Shown one piece after another: positions 1 through 7,842 of a DNA stretch of 64,000 nt. Numbering within the stretch: position 1 is the stretch's first letter; every line of letters begins with the position of its first letter. Source of the stretch: CTSoil-075 sp964292325 (GTDB lineage: Bacteria > Bacillota > Negativicutes > DSM-13327); the NCBI GenBank assembly GCA_964292325.1, contig CAXYVG010000006.1, positions 1-64,000 of the forward strand, given 5' to 3'. The notes under the pieces were generated by a model, which saw only the letters and a list, made by a program, of their open reading frames with translations, made no database searches and was not told where the DNA came from. The position numbers and the translations under genes were made by a program.

Positions 1-911
1 AAGATTTACAAGAGTTATTAGAGCAAACCGAAGGTACAGGCATTGACGTATATACCCATGGTGAAATGCTACCTGCTCATTATTACCCGGCTTTTAAGAA
101 ATATACACATTTTGTCGGTAATTATGGTAATGCATGGTGGTTACAGGATAAAGAGTTTGAGACGTTCAACGGACCAATCTTAATGACTACTAACTGCATA
201 GTAACTCCCAAAGAATCTTATAAAGATCGTGTTTATGTCACAGGTGTAGTTGGTTTTGATGGTCTAAAGCGTATTGGTGAACGTGTCGATGGAAAACCCA
301 AAGATTTTTCGCCGATTATTGCCCATGCCAAGCAATGTCAATCCCCAGTTGAAATAGAAAAGGGTGAAATTGTAGGCGGCTTCGCCCATAATCAAGTATT
401 AAGTTTGGCAGACAAAGTTGTCGATGCAGTAAAAACCGGTGCTATTAAAAGATTCTTTGTTATGGCTGGCTGTGATGGTCGAATGAAGAGCAGAGATTAT
501 TATACAGAGTTTGCTAAAGCATTACCTGAAGATACGGTTATCTTGACTGCTGGTTGTGCCAAATATCGGTATAATAAATTGGAATTAGGCGATATTGGGG
601 GTATTCCTCGTGTGCTTGATGCTGGGCAATGTAATGACTCTTATTCACTTGCGGTGATTGCTTTAAAATTGAAAGAGGTATTTGGGCTAGATGATATCAA
701 TAAGTTGCCAATATCCTACAATATCGCTTGGTATGAGCAAAAAGCTGTTATCGTATTGTTAGCACTACTCTCTTTAGGAGTGAAAAATATTCATTTAGGA
801 CCTACTTTGCCAGGTTTCTTATCACCAAATGTGGCTAAAGTATTGGTGGAGACCTTTGGAATTGGTGGAGTAACCAATGTCGATGATGATATTAAAATGT
901 TTATGGCTTAA
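1..911 (+). CDS. hcp: Hydroxylamine reductase / hybrid cluster protein, C-terminal part (5' end outside window)
   Basis: The frame is open from base 3, so the gene enters from the left; about 302 residues are visible of a family usually near 540. The visible part has the Hcp cluster-ligand region: VMAGCDGRMKSRDYYTEFA, then TAGCAKYRYN, then DAGQCNDSYS, and a conserved C-terminus (LGPTLPGFLSPNVAKVLVE). These Cys residues bind the hybrid iron-sulfur-oxygen cluster. Family role: a cytosolic enzyme of nitrosative-stress defence, first assayed as hydroxylamine reductase and probably an NO reductase. An internal ATG at 66 is not the start, since the upstream codons also read as Hcp. A terminator follows at 984. 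This is ordinary chromosomal flank. Confidence 0.95.
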   Translation, partial: DLQELLEQTEGTGIDVYTHGEMLPAHYYPAFKKYTHFVGNYGNAWWLQDKEFETFNGPILMTTNCIVTPKESYKDRVYVTGVVGFDGLKRIGERVDGKPKDFSPIIAHAKQCQSPVEIEKGEIVGGFAHNQVLSLADKVVDAVKTGAIKRFFVMAGCDGRMKSRDYYTEFAKALPEDTVILTAGCAKYRYNKLELGDIGGIPRVLDAGQCNDSYSLAVIALKLKEVFGLDDINKLPISYNIAWYEQKAVIVLLALLSLGVKNIHLGPTLPGFLSPNVAKVLVETFGIGGVTNVDDDIKMFMA

Positions 912-983
912 AGTGTATTGATAGAAGTTACGAGCTGCTGATCAGAGAACAATTCCAGAAATTCAAATAATACTTATAATTGG

Positions 984-1021
984 AAAAGGACGGGTTGAAG
1001 AACATTCAATTCGTCCTTTTT
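984..1021 (+). terminator. Rho-independent terminator after hcp
   Basis: The arms AAAAGGACG and CGTCCTTTT are extended inward by GTTGAA/TTCAAT pairing and followed by T residues. It lies 73 bp after the hcp stop and ends that transcript before the chemotaxis gene. Confidence 0.8.
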
Positions 1022-1101
1022 AAGAAGCTTAATTTATAAACAAAATCAAGGGTATCGTAGCTGGCGCAAACCGGTATCTATAAAAAGGTAGGTAGATATT
1101 T

Positions 1102-2766
1102 ATGACTATCAAAAAAAAATTATTGTCCGTATTCGTGAGTTTATTTATATTTATAGTTAGTTTGGTATCAGTTAATTTTTATGTTTTTACTAGTTTAGAG
1201 GGGGATGCTCCGAGTATAAATTTATCTGGGAATTTACGTTTTCGTGCCTACAAATTGGTGGTATTATCTGATGAATATTTAAGGACTGATGCTACTAAAC
1301 GTGGAGAATTAAAAAAGACAATTATAGCAGAAGTTGCTATATATGATAAAATTATTTTAGGACTCAACCAAGGCGACCAAGAATTAAAATTGCTTCCTAT
1401 GAAAGATGCGGATTCCTTGAAGCAATATCAGATTGTAAAACCATTGTGGGAAAAAAATAAAGAAATTATTACTATGTTGCTTTCTGTTAATGATCCAGGA
1501 CAAATACAGGAATTGGTTGAAAAACTTCATAGCTATGCTGATAATTATGTCGGAGAAGTCAATAAATTAGTGAATTTGCTTGATGCTAGTTCGCAAAATA
1601 CGATTCGTCAGGCTAAGGTCATTGAATTAAATATTTTTGTCTTGGGTTTCATTGTAACTGTAGTGGCATTGTATATTGCCATACGGCAAGTTATTAAACC
1701 TATTCGTGATTTGGCAAGTTCATTTGATAATATTGCTACTGGTGATGGTGATTTAACGATTCGTCTTGATGATATGCGACGAGATGAAATTGGTCAGGTT
1801 ACTCAAGCTTTTAATGTTTTTATTGGGAAAATACAACATATTATTAGGGTTTCTCAGGGGACATCAAATCAAGTTTCAGACTTAGCGAACATGTTGTCAA
1901 AAGCTAGTTTTGAAAGTAGTCAGGCTGTAGAACAGGTAGCTGGTGCAGTACAGAATGTAGCTGAAGGAGCTAATCAACAGAATATAAGTATGAATAACTT
2001 GGCAATAAAAACCGAAGACATTGCTGATAATGTAAAAAAAATGTCTCAGTATGCTCAAAATGCTGCGATGCTTTCGGAAGAATCCTTGAAACAAGCTAAT
2101 AATGGTGGACAGACAGCCAGGATGGTTTCTAAACAGACAGCAGAATTACAGAAAACTGTGGGAAATATTAATAGAAGTATTATAGACCTTACTGAGCAGT
2201 CGAAAGATATTAGTGAAATTATTGATCTAATAAAAGCAATCGCTGGGCAAACGAATTTGTTAGCGTTGAATGCAGCGATTGAGGCCGCTCGGGCAGGTGA
2301 GAGTGGTCGAGGCTTTGCTGTGGTAGCAGAAGAAGTCCGAAAACTTGCCGAGCAGAGTAATAAAGCTGCTAATGCTGTAACAGATAAAGTCTTAAATATT
2401 CAGCAACAAGTTAGTGTAGCTGGGCAGGCTAATGGTGTCTTAGGCACGGAACTAGGTAGTATTGTGCAGTCCGTAAGTGCCTTATCTATTGCACTCTCAG
2501 CCATTGTGGATCGTTCTACTGATAGTAAACAAGCAGTAGAATATATTGCTGGACTTAATATTGCGGTTTCTCAGACTTTTGCGGATGTTGCTACTACGTC
2601 ACAACAGGTAGCGAAAGTCGCTCATAATATAGCTGAGTTGTCTGAAACTTCAGCAGCTGCTATTGAAGAACAGACAGCATCAATTGAAGAGTTTACGGCG
2701 ACAGCTACTCAACTTTCTCAATTGGCATTAGAACTAGATGTGTTGGTAGCAAAATTTAAAGTATAA
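1102..2766 (+). CDS. Methyl-accepting chemotaxis protein with PilJ-like sensor
   Basis: 554 residues. Membrane segments lie at about 7-27 and 173-194. The periplasmic part begins INLSGNLRFRAYKLVVLSD, which resembles the PilJ/NarX-type four-helix sensor (S-G-x-x-R-x-x-A-x). A HAMP linker follows at about 195-250 and a long methyl-accepting coiled coil. The signalling hairpin holds the hallmark NLLALNAAIEAARAGESGRG and FAVVAEEVRKLAEQS (about 385-420). It would signal to CheA/CheW at the inner membrane; the ligand is unknown. Start ATG follows the purine-rich AAAAAGGTAGGTAG. It is a single gene, convergent with the hemerythrin gene, and they share a terminator. Confidence 0.93.
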   Translation: MTIKKKLLSVFVSLFIFIVSLVSVNFYVFTSLEGDAPSINLSGNLRFRAYKLVVLSDEYLRTDATKRGELKKTIIAEVAIYDKIILGLNQGDQELKLLPMKDADSLKQYQIVKPLWEKNKEIITMLLSVNDPGQIQELVEKLHSYADNYVGEVNKLVNLLDASSQNTIRQAKVIELNIFVLGFIVTVVALYIAIRQVIKPIRDLASSFDNIATGDGDLTIRLDDMRRDEIGQVTQAFNVFIGKIQHIIRVSQGTSNQVSDLANMLSKASFESSQAVEQVAGAVQNVAEGANQQNISMNNLAIKTEDIADNVKKMSQYAQNAAMLSEESLKQANNGGQTARMVSKQTAELQKTVGNINRSIIDLTEQSKDISEIIDLIKAIAGQTNLLALNAAIEAARAGESGRGFAVVAEEVRKLAEQSNKAANAVTDKVLNIQQQVSVAGQANGVLGTELGSIVQSVSALSIALSAIVDRSTDSKQAVEYIAGLNIAVSQTFADVATTSQQVAKVAHNIAELSETSAAAIEEQTASIEEFTATATQLSQLALELDVLVAKFKV

Positions 2767-2896
2767 ATGATTTCACTGCATAAACCTTCACATATAAGTT
2801 CTAATTTTTGGCATATAAATACATAAATTTAAACTTGTAATCGGTCATTTTAGCAAAAATGTGAATCAGTATCGTACTTGATAATTAGGTTTATAT

Positions 2897-2945
2897 AAAA
2901 GATTGAATAGACAGGCATAAAGCCTACCTATTCAATCTTTTTTTT
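2897..2945. terminator. Bidirectional terminator between convergent genes
   Basis: The arms AAAAGATTGAATAG and CTATTCAATCTTTT pair perfectly, with an inner AGGC/GCCT stem, and T runs (or A runs read from the other strand) flank them. It separates the chemotaxis gene (+) from the hemerythrin gene (-). Confidence 0.85.
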
Positions 2946-2963
2946 GAGTGATGAATTACCTAA

Positions 2964-3356
2964 TTATGAAGTAATTAGCTTATCTTCTTTTAAGATATGC
3001 ATTACTAACCAATCGCACACGAAATATAATATTTCATTTAAATATTTATTTTGATCATTATCAATTTGTGTAAAATCAATAGAATTTATTTTTTCTAAGA
3101 AATCATTATGGGCAACTTTTTGTGAAAAAAGTTTTTTATAACCGATTTTTAGCATGTGCTCTTCTTCAGCTTTGAAGTGATAAACAGTATATGCTTTTAA
3201 TTCATGGATGATCTCAATTATACCGTCATATTTATCGGAAATAAATTTGTCACTTAATAAAACTTGTACACGGTTCACTATTTCAAATAGTTTCTTATGC
3301 TGTTCATCAATTAGTGGCATACCAATACTGTATTCGTCTTTCCACATTGCCATCAT
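2964..3356 (-). CDS. Bacteriohemerythrin
   Basis: 130 residues, the usual size for a single-domain hemerythrin, which binds O2 at a di-iron site in the cytosol. Visible ligands: H20 (DEQHKKLF), H60 and E64 (YHFKAEEEH), H83 (AHNDF), H120 and D125 (HILKED). The position normally holding the first His of the H-x3-H pair reads Q79 (QKVAH), so one iron ligand looks replaced. I chose the ATG at 3356 because the GTG nine bases upstream lies inside the Shine-Dalgarno AAAGGAG, which is 8 bases from this ATG. It may serve oxygen scavenging in an anaerobe; it sits beside a chemoreceptor, with a shared terminator. Confidence 0.9.
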   Translation of the reverse strand: MMAMWKDEYSIGMPLIDEQHKKLFEIVNRVQVLLSDKFISDKYDGIIEIIHELKAYTVYHFKAEEEHMLKIGYKKLFSQKVAHNDFLEKINSIDFTQIDNDQNKYLNEILYFVCDWLVMHILKEDKLITS

Positions 3357-3427
3357 GAGAATCACTCCTTTATATATATAATATACTATTTCGCGAAAAA
3401 GTTTTTATTTCCTTTAGAAAAGATTGG

Positions 3428-3813
3428 TTGAAGAGGTACTGTCGTTTAATTCGTTCTAGCGTGGGAAGTTACGAAAAGGAAAGCTTAGTAGTCGATTTTA
3501 TCAACCAAACTAATTTAGAAAAAATTCAAGATAAAGCAAGTATTATTCATGTCTTCTTTACATTTGCTCAAGCTGAGCAAAAACGTGAAGCGGAAGAATT
3601 AATTAATAATGAAAAATTAAATAAAGAGGTTGCAAAAGATATATTTTGAACTCATTAAAAAGAGAATATGGCAGTAGAAATGGAATGGAACTGAATGAAA
3701 TTCTTCCAAAAATTAGTTCTCTAAATCCTCAATATTTAACAAAAAAGCAGAGCGTTTTTCAGAAAAATTCTGCCTTTATAGATAAGTTTAAAGGCGTAGG
3801 TGGAAAAATTTAA
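3428..3813 (+). pseudogene. hsdR: C-terminal remnant of type I restriction subunit HsdR, frameshifted
   Basis: The first frame (3428-3649) ends in a stop. A different frame from about 3649 to 3813 continues with LNEILPKISSLNPQY and a final KQSVFQKNSAFIDKFKG. The order (F-x-x-x-Q-K-x-E-A-E-E-L-I-x-x-E-x-L, then ILPKIS, then a helical tail) is that of the C-terminal helical domain of EcoR124-type HsdR. Everything upstream (nuclease and helicase domains) is missing and no hsdM or hsdS is present. I read it as a decayed scrap. The first ORF taken alone could be mistaken for a small gene. Confidence 0.6.
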
Positions 3814-3841
3814 TTGATGGAATATCTCTAAAAGATAAGCT

Positions 3842-3874
3842 GCTGATCCTATGATAGGATCAGCGACTTGTCTT
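3842..3874 (+). terminator. Hairpin terminator
   Basis: GCTGATCCTA, loop TGA, TAGGATCAGC (3842-3864), with outer AAGA/TCTT pairing and a T-rich tail. It lies between the hsdR remnant and the recombinase gene. Confidence 0.7.
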
Positions 3875-3947
3875 TTATTTTGTTTATATTGTAGACGTTA
3901 TGTTATAATTGATAATAAAATAAAACATAGAGGATTGGTGCAATAAA

Positions 3948-5705
3948 GTGAAGCAAACGAAAGAAAATACAGGGGAACAGATTGCCATTTATTCTCGTAA
4001 ATCTAAATACACAGGTAAAGGCGAGAGCATAGAAAATCAAATCGAGCTTTGCAAGCAGTATATCCGTCCACGTTACCCAAATTGCAATGACGAAGGTATC
4101 TTGATATATGAAGATGAAGGATTTTCGGGCGGCAATATGGAGCGTCCTCGATTTAAGGAGATGATGGCTGAAGCAAGGACAAAGAAGTTTTCTGCGATTG
4201 TCTGCTATCGTCTTGACCGCATAAGTCGTAACATAGGTGACTTTGCCAAGCTGATTGAGGAATTGGACGGTTTGAATGTTTCCTTTATTTCTATTAAGGA
4301 ACAATTTGATACTTCCTCTCCTATGGGCAGAGCTATGATGTATATTTCCTCTGTATTTTCTCAATTAGAGCGTGAAACGATTGCTGAGCGTATACGTGAT
4401 AATATGCATGAGTTATCGAAAACAGGGCGATGGCTTGGTGGTATATCGCCAACAGGGTATAAGTCTGAACAAGTGGAGAAAATAACAGTAGAAGGAAAAA
4501 TAAAAAAAGCTTGTAAGTTAGAACTCGTTCCCGAAGAAGCTGATATTATTAAACAGATTTACAAGGTGTTCTTGGAAACTAATTCATTAACTAAAACAGA
4601 AACTTACTTTATTAACAATGGCTACAAAACAAAAAATGAAAAACTATTTACCCGTTTTGCTCTTCGTAATATCCTTACCAATCCGGTGTATATGATTGCT
4701 GATGAAGACGCTTATCGCTACTTAATGGAAAATGAGGTAGATTTGTTTGCAGGAAAAGAAAGTTTTGACAGCATCCATGGCGTTATGGCATATAACCGTA
4801 CTATTCAAAAATCAGGCAAGGCTAATCAAATACGTCCAATGCAAGAATGGATTGTAGCGGTGGGGAAGCATACAGGTATGATTAATGGTGTAGAATGGAT
4901 TAAGGTACAGGAATATTTAGAGCAGAATCGGTCTAAGTCCTTCCGTAAACCTAGAAGCAATGTTGCGTTACTGTCTGGTCTGTTATTTTGTTCTTGTGGT
5001 GACTATATGCGTCCTAAACTAAGTAAACGCCTAGACGCACAAGGAGACTTTATTTATTCTTACCTTTGTGCCATGAAGGAAAAGAGTCGCTGCCATGTCT
5101 GCAATATGAAGAATGCCAATGGAAATATGCTTGATCGAGTGGTGTGTGAAGAAATAAAAAGACTTGGCGCAGATAGCTCGGAATTTATTCGTCAGCTTGA
5201 GCTAGGCAAAATACAACTGGAAGGCAATTTTGAAGGATACGACGATTTAGATCAGTTGCACAATGCACTTGTGAAGAATGAAAAGAAAATTGCTAGGTTG
5301 GTAGCATCACTTTCTGAATTGGAGGACACAGCAACTAAGGGGAGTATCGTTAAAGGGATTGACGAGCTGCACAGTGAGGGTGAACTACTGAAAAGCCGTA
5401 TTGCTGAACTGGAGAGCCTTACCGCTAGTCACACTCTTTCTAATATTGAATTTGATATTATCCGTCAGATGCTCACAACCTTTAGGGATACGATCGACGA
5501 TATGAGCGTTGAACAAAAACGCGCCGCCCTACGCACCTTTGTGAAAAAGGTGGTTTGGGACGGCGAGAATGTTCATGTGTATCTATTTGGCTCTGATGAC
5601 AGCGGTGGTATTGAATTGCCGCCGGATGACTTCCTTTCAAAGAGCGACGGACTGATTGAAACTGAGGGGAATAATTCTGAGCCGTTACGTGAGAATAGCA
5701 AATGA
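3948..5705 (+). CDS. Large serine site-specific recombinase (left copy)
   Basis: 585 residues. The N-terminal resolvase domain (about 12-160) has the active-site YSRKS with catalytic S19, then YRLDRISRN and the GRAMMYISSVFSQLERE signature. It is followed by the recombinase domain, a zinc ribbon (FCSCGDYMRPK at about 346, then YLCAMKEKSRCHVC) and a coiled-coil segment (about 440-515). Start is GTG after AGAGGA. The family cuts and joins att sites for phages, ICEs and skin elements. Its TGA stop (5703-5705) overlaps the 12-bp core GAAATCTTAATG, the same core found where sigK is split at 63467, so the gene sits at the extreme right end of its own element. It differs clearly from the recombinase at 61712. 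Confidence 0.93.
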   Translation: MKQTKENTGEQIAIYSRKSKYTGKGESIENQIELCKQYIRPRYPNCNDEGILIYEDEGFSGGNMERPRFKEMMAEARTKKFSAIVCYRLDRISRNIGDFAKLIEELDGLNVSFISIKEQFDTSSPMGRAMMYISSVFSQLERETIAERIRDNMHELSKTGRWLGGISPTGYKSEQVEKITVEGKIKKACKLELVPEEADIIKQIYKVFLETNSLTKTETYFINNGYKTKNEKLFTRFALRNILTNPVYMIADEDAYRYLMENEVDLFAGKESFDSIHGVMAYNRTIQKSGKANQIRPMQEWIVAVGKHTGMINGVEWIKVQEYLEQNRSKSFRKPRSNVALLSGLLFCSCGDYMRPKLSKRLDAQGDFIYSYLCAMKEKSRCHVCNMKNANGNMLDRVVCEEIKRLGADSSEFIRQLELGKIQLEGNFEGYDDLDQLHNALVKNEKKIARLVASLSELEDTATKGSIVKGIDELHSEGELLKSRIAELESLTASHTLSNIEFDIIRQMLTTFRDTIDDMSVEQKRAALRTFVKKVVWDGENVHVYLFGSDDSGGIELPPDDFLSKSDGLIETEGNNSEPLRENSK

Positions 5706-5715
5706 AATCTTAATG
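5704..5715 (+). other. Left attachment core (att) of the 57.8-kb element
   Basis: GAAATCTTAATG is identical to 63467-63478, where it encodes the junction residues of sigma-K. The element's left end continues as GTCAAAAG (5715-5722). That is the exact inverted complement of CTTTTGAC (63450-63457) just inside the right end. Joining both ends in a circle would give CTTTTGAC, 20 bp, GTCAAAAG: a symmetric attP of the kind serine recombinases bind. On the left the core abuts a recombinase gene rather than sigK, which suggests a junction between two tandem elements. Confidence 0.72.
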
Positions 5716-5946
5716 TCAAAAGTGTAGCGTGTCAAGCTTTATTTTGATGTTTTACTGTGTGACGTTTTATATATTTTTATTTTTTATTATTTTAACCCAA
5801 CTCTTACAATATAAACAGAAGTGAGGCGGGTAGTTGATTTTTTTTCTTTGTCACAATCCTTACTTTGGGTGGCCTAGGGGGAGTCGAACGTATGCAGGCT
5901 GCCTCACAGGGGACGATGAGCCGATGCTTACGGTCCTCTCTTCTTT

Positions 5947-6058
5947 GTGCGCCTAGCATGGGCGCTTACTTGTCGGTGCAAGTACAATACGGGGGTTGTT
6001 GATAGTGTGCCCATTAGCTTAAGATAAGGGTGTCCATCGTGGGTGGAACATGAAGGAT
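5947..6058 (+). mobile_element. Group II intron 5' end remnant
   Basis: Begins GTGCGCC and runs through the TGGGCGCTTACT, GTCGG and GATAGTG blocks and a TTAGCTTAAGA...GGGTGTCCA block. It is about 80-85% identical by eye to 13151-13262, a longer copy followed by an intron-protein start. Only domain I sequence is present; no reverse transcriptase or 3' end is seen. Upstream (5868-5940) is a tRNA-like T-arm on the minus strand (GTTCGACTCC) without the rest of a tRNA. Confidence 0.65.
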
Positions 6059-6092
6059 AGAATGTTTAATTGAATAGGAACAGAAAACTAGC

Positions 6093-6131
6093 CGGTTGGG
6101 GTGACGATTATCACCCCACCGATTTATTTTT
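6093..6131 (+). terminator. Strong GC-rich hairpin with T-rich tail
   Basis: CGGTTGGGGTGA and TCACCCCACCG pair across a six-base loop, followed by ATTTATTTTTG. It probably belonged to a gene lost when the intron region decayed. From 6132 to 6378 I see no gene; a run of 19 T occupies 6281-6299. Confidence 0.6.
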
Positions 6132-6378
6132 GTTATGAGGGGGATCAGTGCGTCACACGCGCAAAAAGGTTTTAGGGATATGCATACTGTTTAACCTGAA
6201 TATCATGGGGGAATGATACTGAATATTGCGGGAAGTAATAACTTTTTCGGCTTTTTGCAACTATTGATGCTGATGTATTATTTTTTTTTTTTTTTTTTTG
6301 ATTGGGATATATTGTAAAAAAACAAGGGGTGAGTGATACAATTCCAGAAAAGCTATTCCAGAGGGGAGAAGTGGCAAC

Positions 6379-6633
6379 ATGCTAACGATTAAACAGTATA
6401 TTTCCCAAATGAAGAAAATGGAGAAAGTTGACGAGTTCAACTTTAAAAATCATGAGGAAAACATGGCCGCCGTGATGAAATGTGTAGTGGAATATTTTAA
6501 TACGTATCTAAACATCACTGAAAGTCTGGAAGACCGCTGTTCCCTCTTTCTTGTACAGTCTTTTGATTTCCTTGCTAGTCAGACCGATCCATTCATCGAA
6601 GTCCTTACATTTTCTTTTCATCTTTTCAGGTGA
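6379..6633 (+). pseudogene. Truncated small protein, unknown; only the first part looks coding
   Basis: A Shine-Dalgarno-like GAGGGGAGAAG precedes ATG 6379. The first 50 residues (MLTIKQYISQMKKMEKVDEF onward, acidic and helical) look like a genuine protein start. From about 6530 the frame becomes the antisense of the DUF6076 gene (6508-7683), so the last 30 residues are not real coding sequence. I read it as a gene cut off where another segment joined. Function not recognised. Confidence 0.4.
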
Positions 6634-7683
6634 CTTTGCTTTCCACCACTTGTATTCTTCTTCAGTAATCTGCTTCCTGTCATTACGCATTATGTTTTTT
6701 GACATTGCTGCGCGGTATACCTTGTACATATCATCCTTATTTTTAATGAAATAACGGTCTGGGCCTACATCGGTGCATGTTTTATCGCCTTTGTAAATTC
6801 TATCGCAGTAGTTTCTCCTGTTGTCTTTCGTAATGAAGAAGGCGTCGCAGCAATTACACTGTCTAACATTTAAGCCTGATGCCATCACTTCAATCGCTTC
6901 GTACAACAGAAGTTGACTTAGGTCATTGACGGGTATCCGGTTAAAAAAATTACGGTCTTGCTTAACTTCCTTGTTAGCCCTTTTCGCTTTACGTGTCTTA
7001 GACTTTGGTGTATTCATATATTTGGTGAGCATCTGGTTTATCTGCCTTTGCTCTTTCATTATCCCCAACAATGGCAGGTCAATTTTCTCTCCTTTCCTTA
7101 TCTTACGACGCATGCCGGTATATGTGTCATATTGGTTAAAATACTCAGCATATCGTATCAGCATGAACAGATTATCTCCAATAAACTGCTTTGTCTTATC
7201 ATCTACAAGTATAAATGGCCGTATATCCAGTAATTTCTCAAGTCTTCTCACGTATTCGTTTTTAGTCAAGACAATCTCGCTAAGACATGCTCGCATATTG
7301 AAATAATCTAGGACGATACTTTTTGCTCCTTTCATCGCATTTGAATTTATTCCGTAAAATGGATGACTCTTTAAGAGTATATCTATTATCCCGCTTAAAT
7401 AGGCATTTTCTATAGTATAATCATCCTGGCTCATAATGACATTTGGTAATTCCATGTCTTTTTCGTAATCGTCATTAAACATCATCGGCGGGCGATCTTT
7501 CTTTAAGCGCATTTGCTCGAAGTCAAATTGCTCAGTAAAAAATCCTTCCAATAAGAGCTCTATCTGGGATAAGTTGTAGTGGAGATAATCAAACAAATAC
7601 AAGTGTTCAGAATCGTTGAACCAGAAATTTTCATTGTTACTATACAGCTCATAATGGTCTTGATTAAAGATTGCGTATGCCAT
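6508..7683 (-). CDS. DUF6076 family protein with zinc-binding C-terminal region
   Basis: 391 residues, ATG behind AGGAGGGC. The N-terminal two thirds are charged and helical with no recognised fold. The C-terminal part carries CNCCDAFFITKDNRRNYCDR, then KGDKTCTDVG: a four-Cys zinc-binding block like the SWIM-like/recombinase-associated C-x2-C...C...C modules found in DUF6076 proteins of Firmicute mobile elements. I cannot assign a biochemical function. The gene is divergent from the 7843 gene, with a 159-bp shared intergenic region. Its 3' end overlaps the truncated ORF at 6379. Confidence 0.7.
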   Translation of the reverse strand: MAYAIFNQDHYELYSNNENFWFNDSEHLYLFDYLHYNLSQIELLLEGFFTEQFDFEQMRLKKDRPPMMFNDDYEKDMELPNVIMSQDDYTIENAYLSGIIDILLKSHPFYGINSNAMKGAKSIVLDYFNMRACLSEIVLTKNEYVRRLEKLLDIRPFILVDDKTKQFIGDNLFMLIRYAEYFNQYDTYTGMRRKIRKGEKIDLPLLGIMKEQRQINQMLTKYMNTPKSKTRKAKRANKEVKQDRNFFNRIPVNDLSQLLLYEAIEVMASGLNVRQCNCCDAFFITKDNRRNYCDRIYKGDKTCTDVGPDRYFIKNKDDMYKVYRAAMSKNIMRNDRKQITEEEYKWWKAKSPEKMKRKCKDFDEWIGLTSKEIKRLYKKEGTAVFQTFSDV

Positions 7684-7760
7684 ATGCCCTCCTAAAAATG
7701 TTAGCAGTTATATTGTGCAATAATATGCAAATACAATTACCGGATCTTGCCTTATTACTA

Positions 7761-7790
7761 TTGAAATCAAACATTATTTAATGTTATGAT
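7761..7790 (+). promoter_or_regulatory. SigA-type promoter for the 7843 gene
   Basis: TTGAAA (7761-7766), an 18-bp spacer and TATGAT (7785-7790), 50 bp before the start. An AAGGAGG ribosome site at 7827-7833 stands 9 bases from the ATG. Confidence 0.55.
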
Positions 7791-7842
7791 AAATGCAAGT
7801 TAACAGTTTTATTAACAACATCATACAAGGAGGCCTGTTATC

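Noticed and set aside
1020..1101. Riboswitch upstream of the chemotaxis gene (GGCGCAAACCGG)
   Set aside because: The stretch is only about 80 bp and I could not fit it to c-di-GMP or another known riboswitch fold.
3428..3649. Apparent 73-residue gene
   Set aside because: It reads as part of an HsdR C-terminus that continues in another frame, so I list it as a pseudogene.
1..3900. N-terminal half of sigK left of the first recombinase
   Set aside because: I read all frames here for a sigma region 2 (I-K-A-I-E-x-Y, C-I-E-N-E-I) and found none; the half must lie outside the window or be lost.
5868..5940. tRNA on the minus strand (GTTCGACTCCCCC)
   Set aside because: Only a T-arm-like piece; no matching acceptor stem or anticodon arm could be built.
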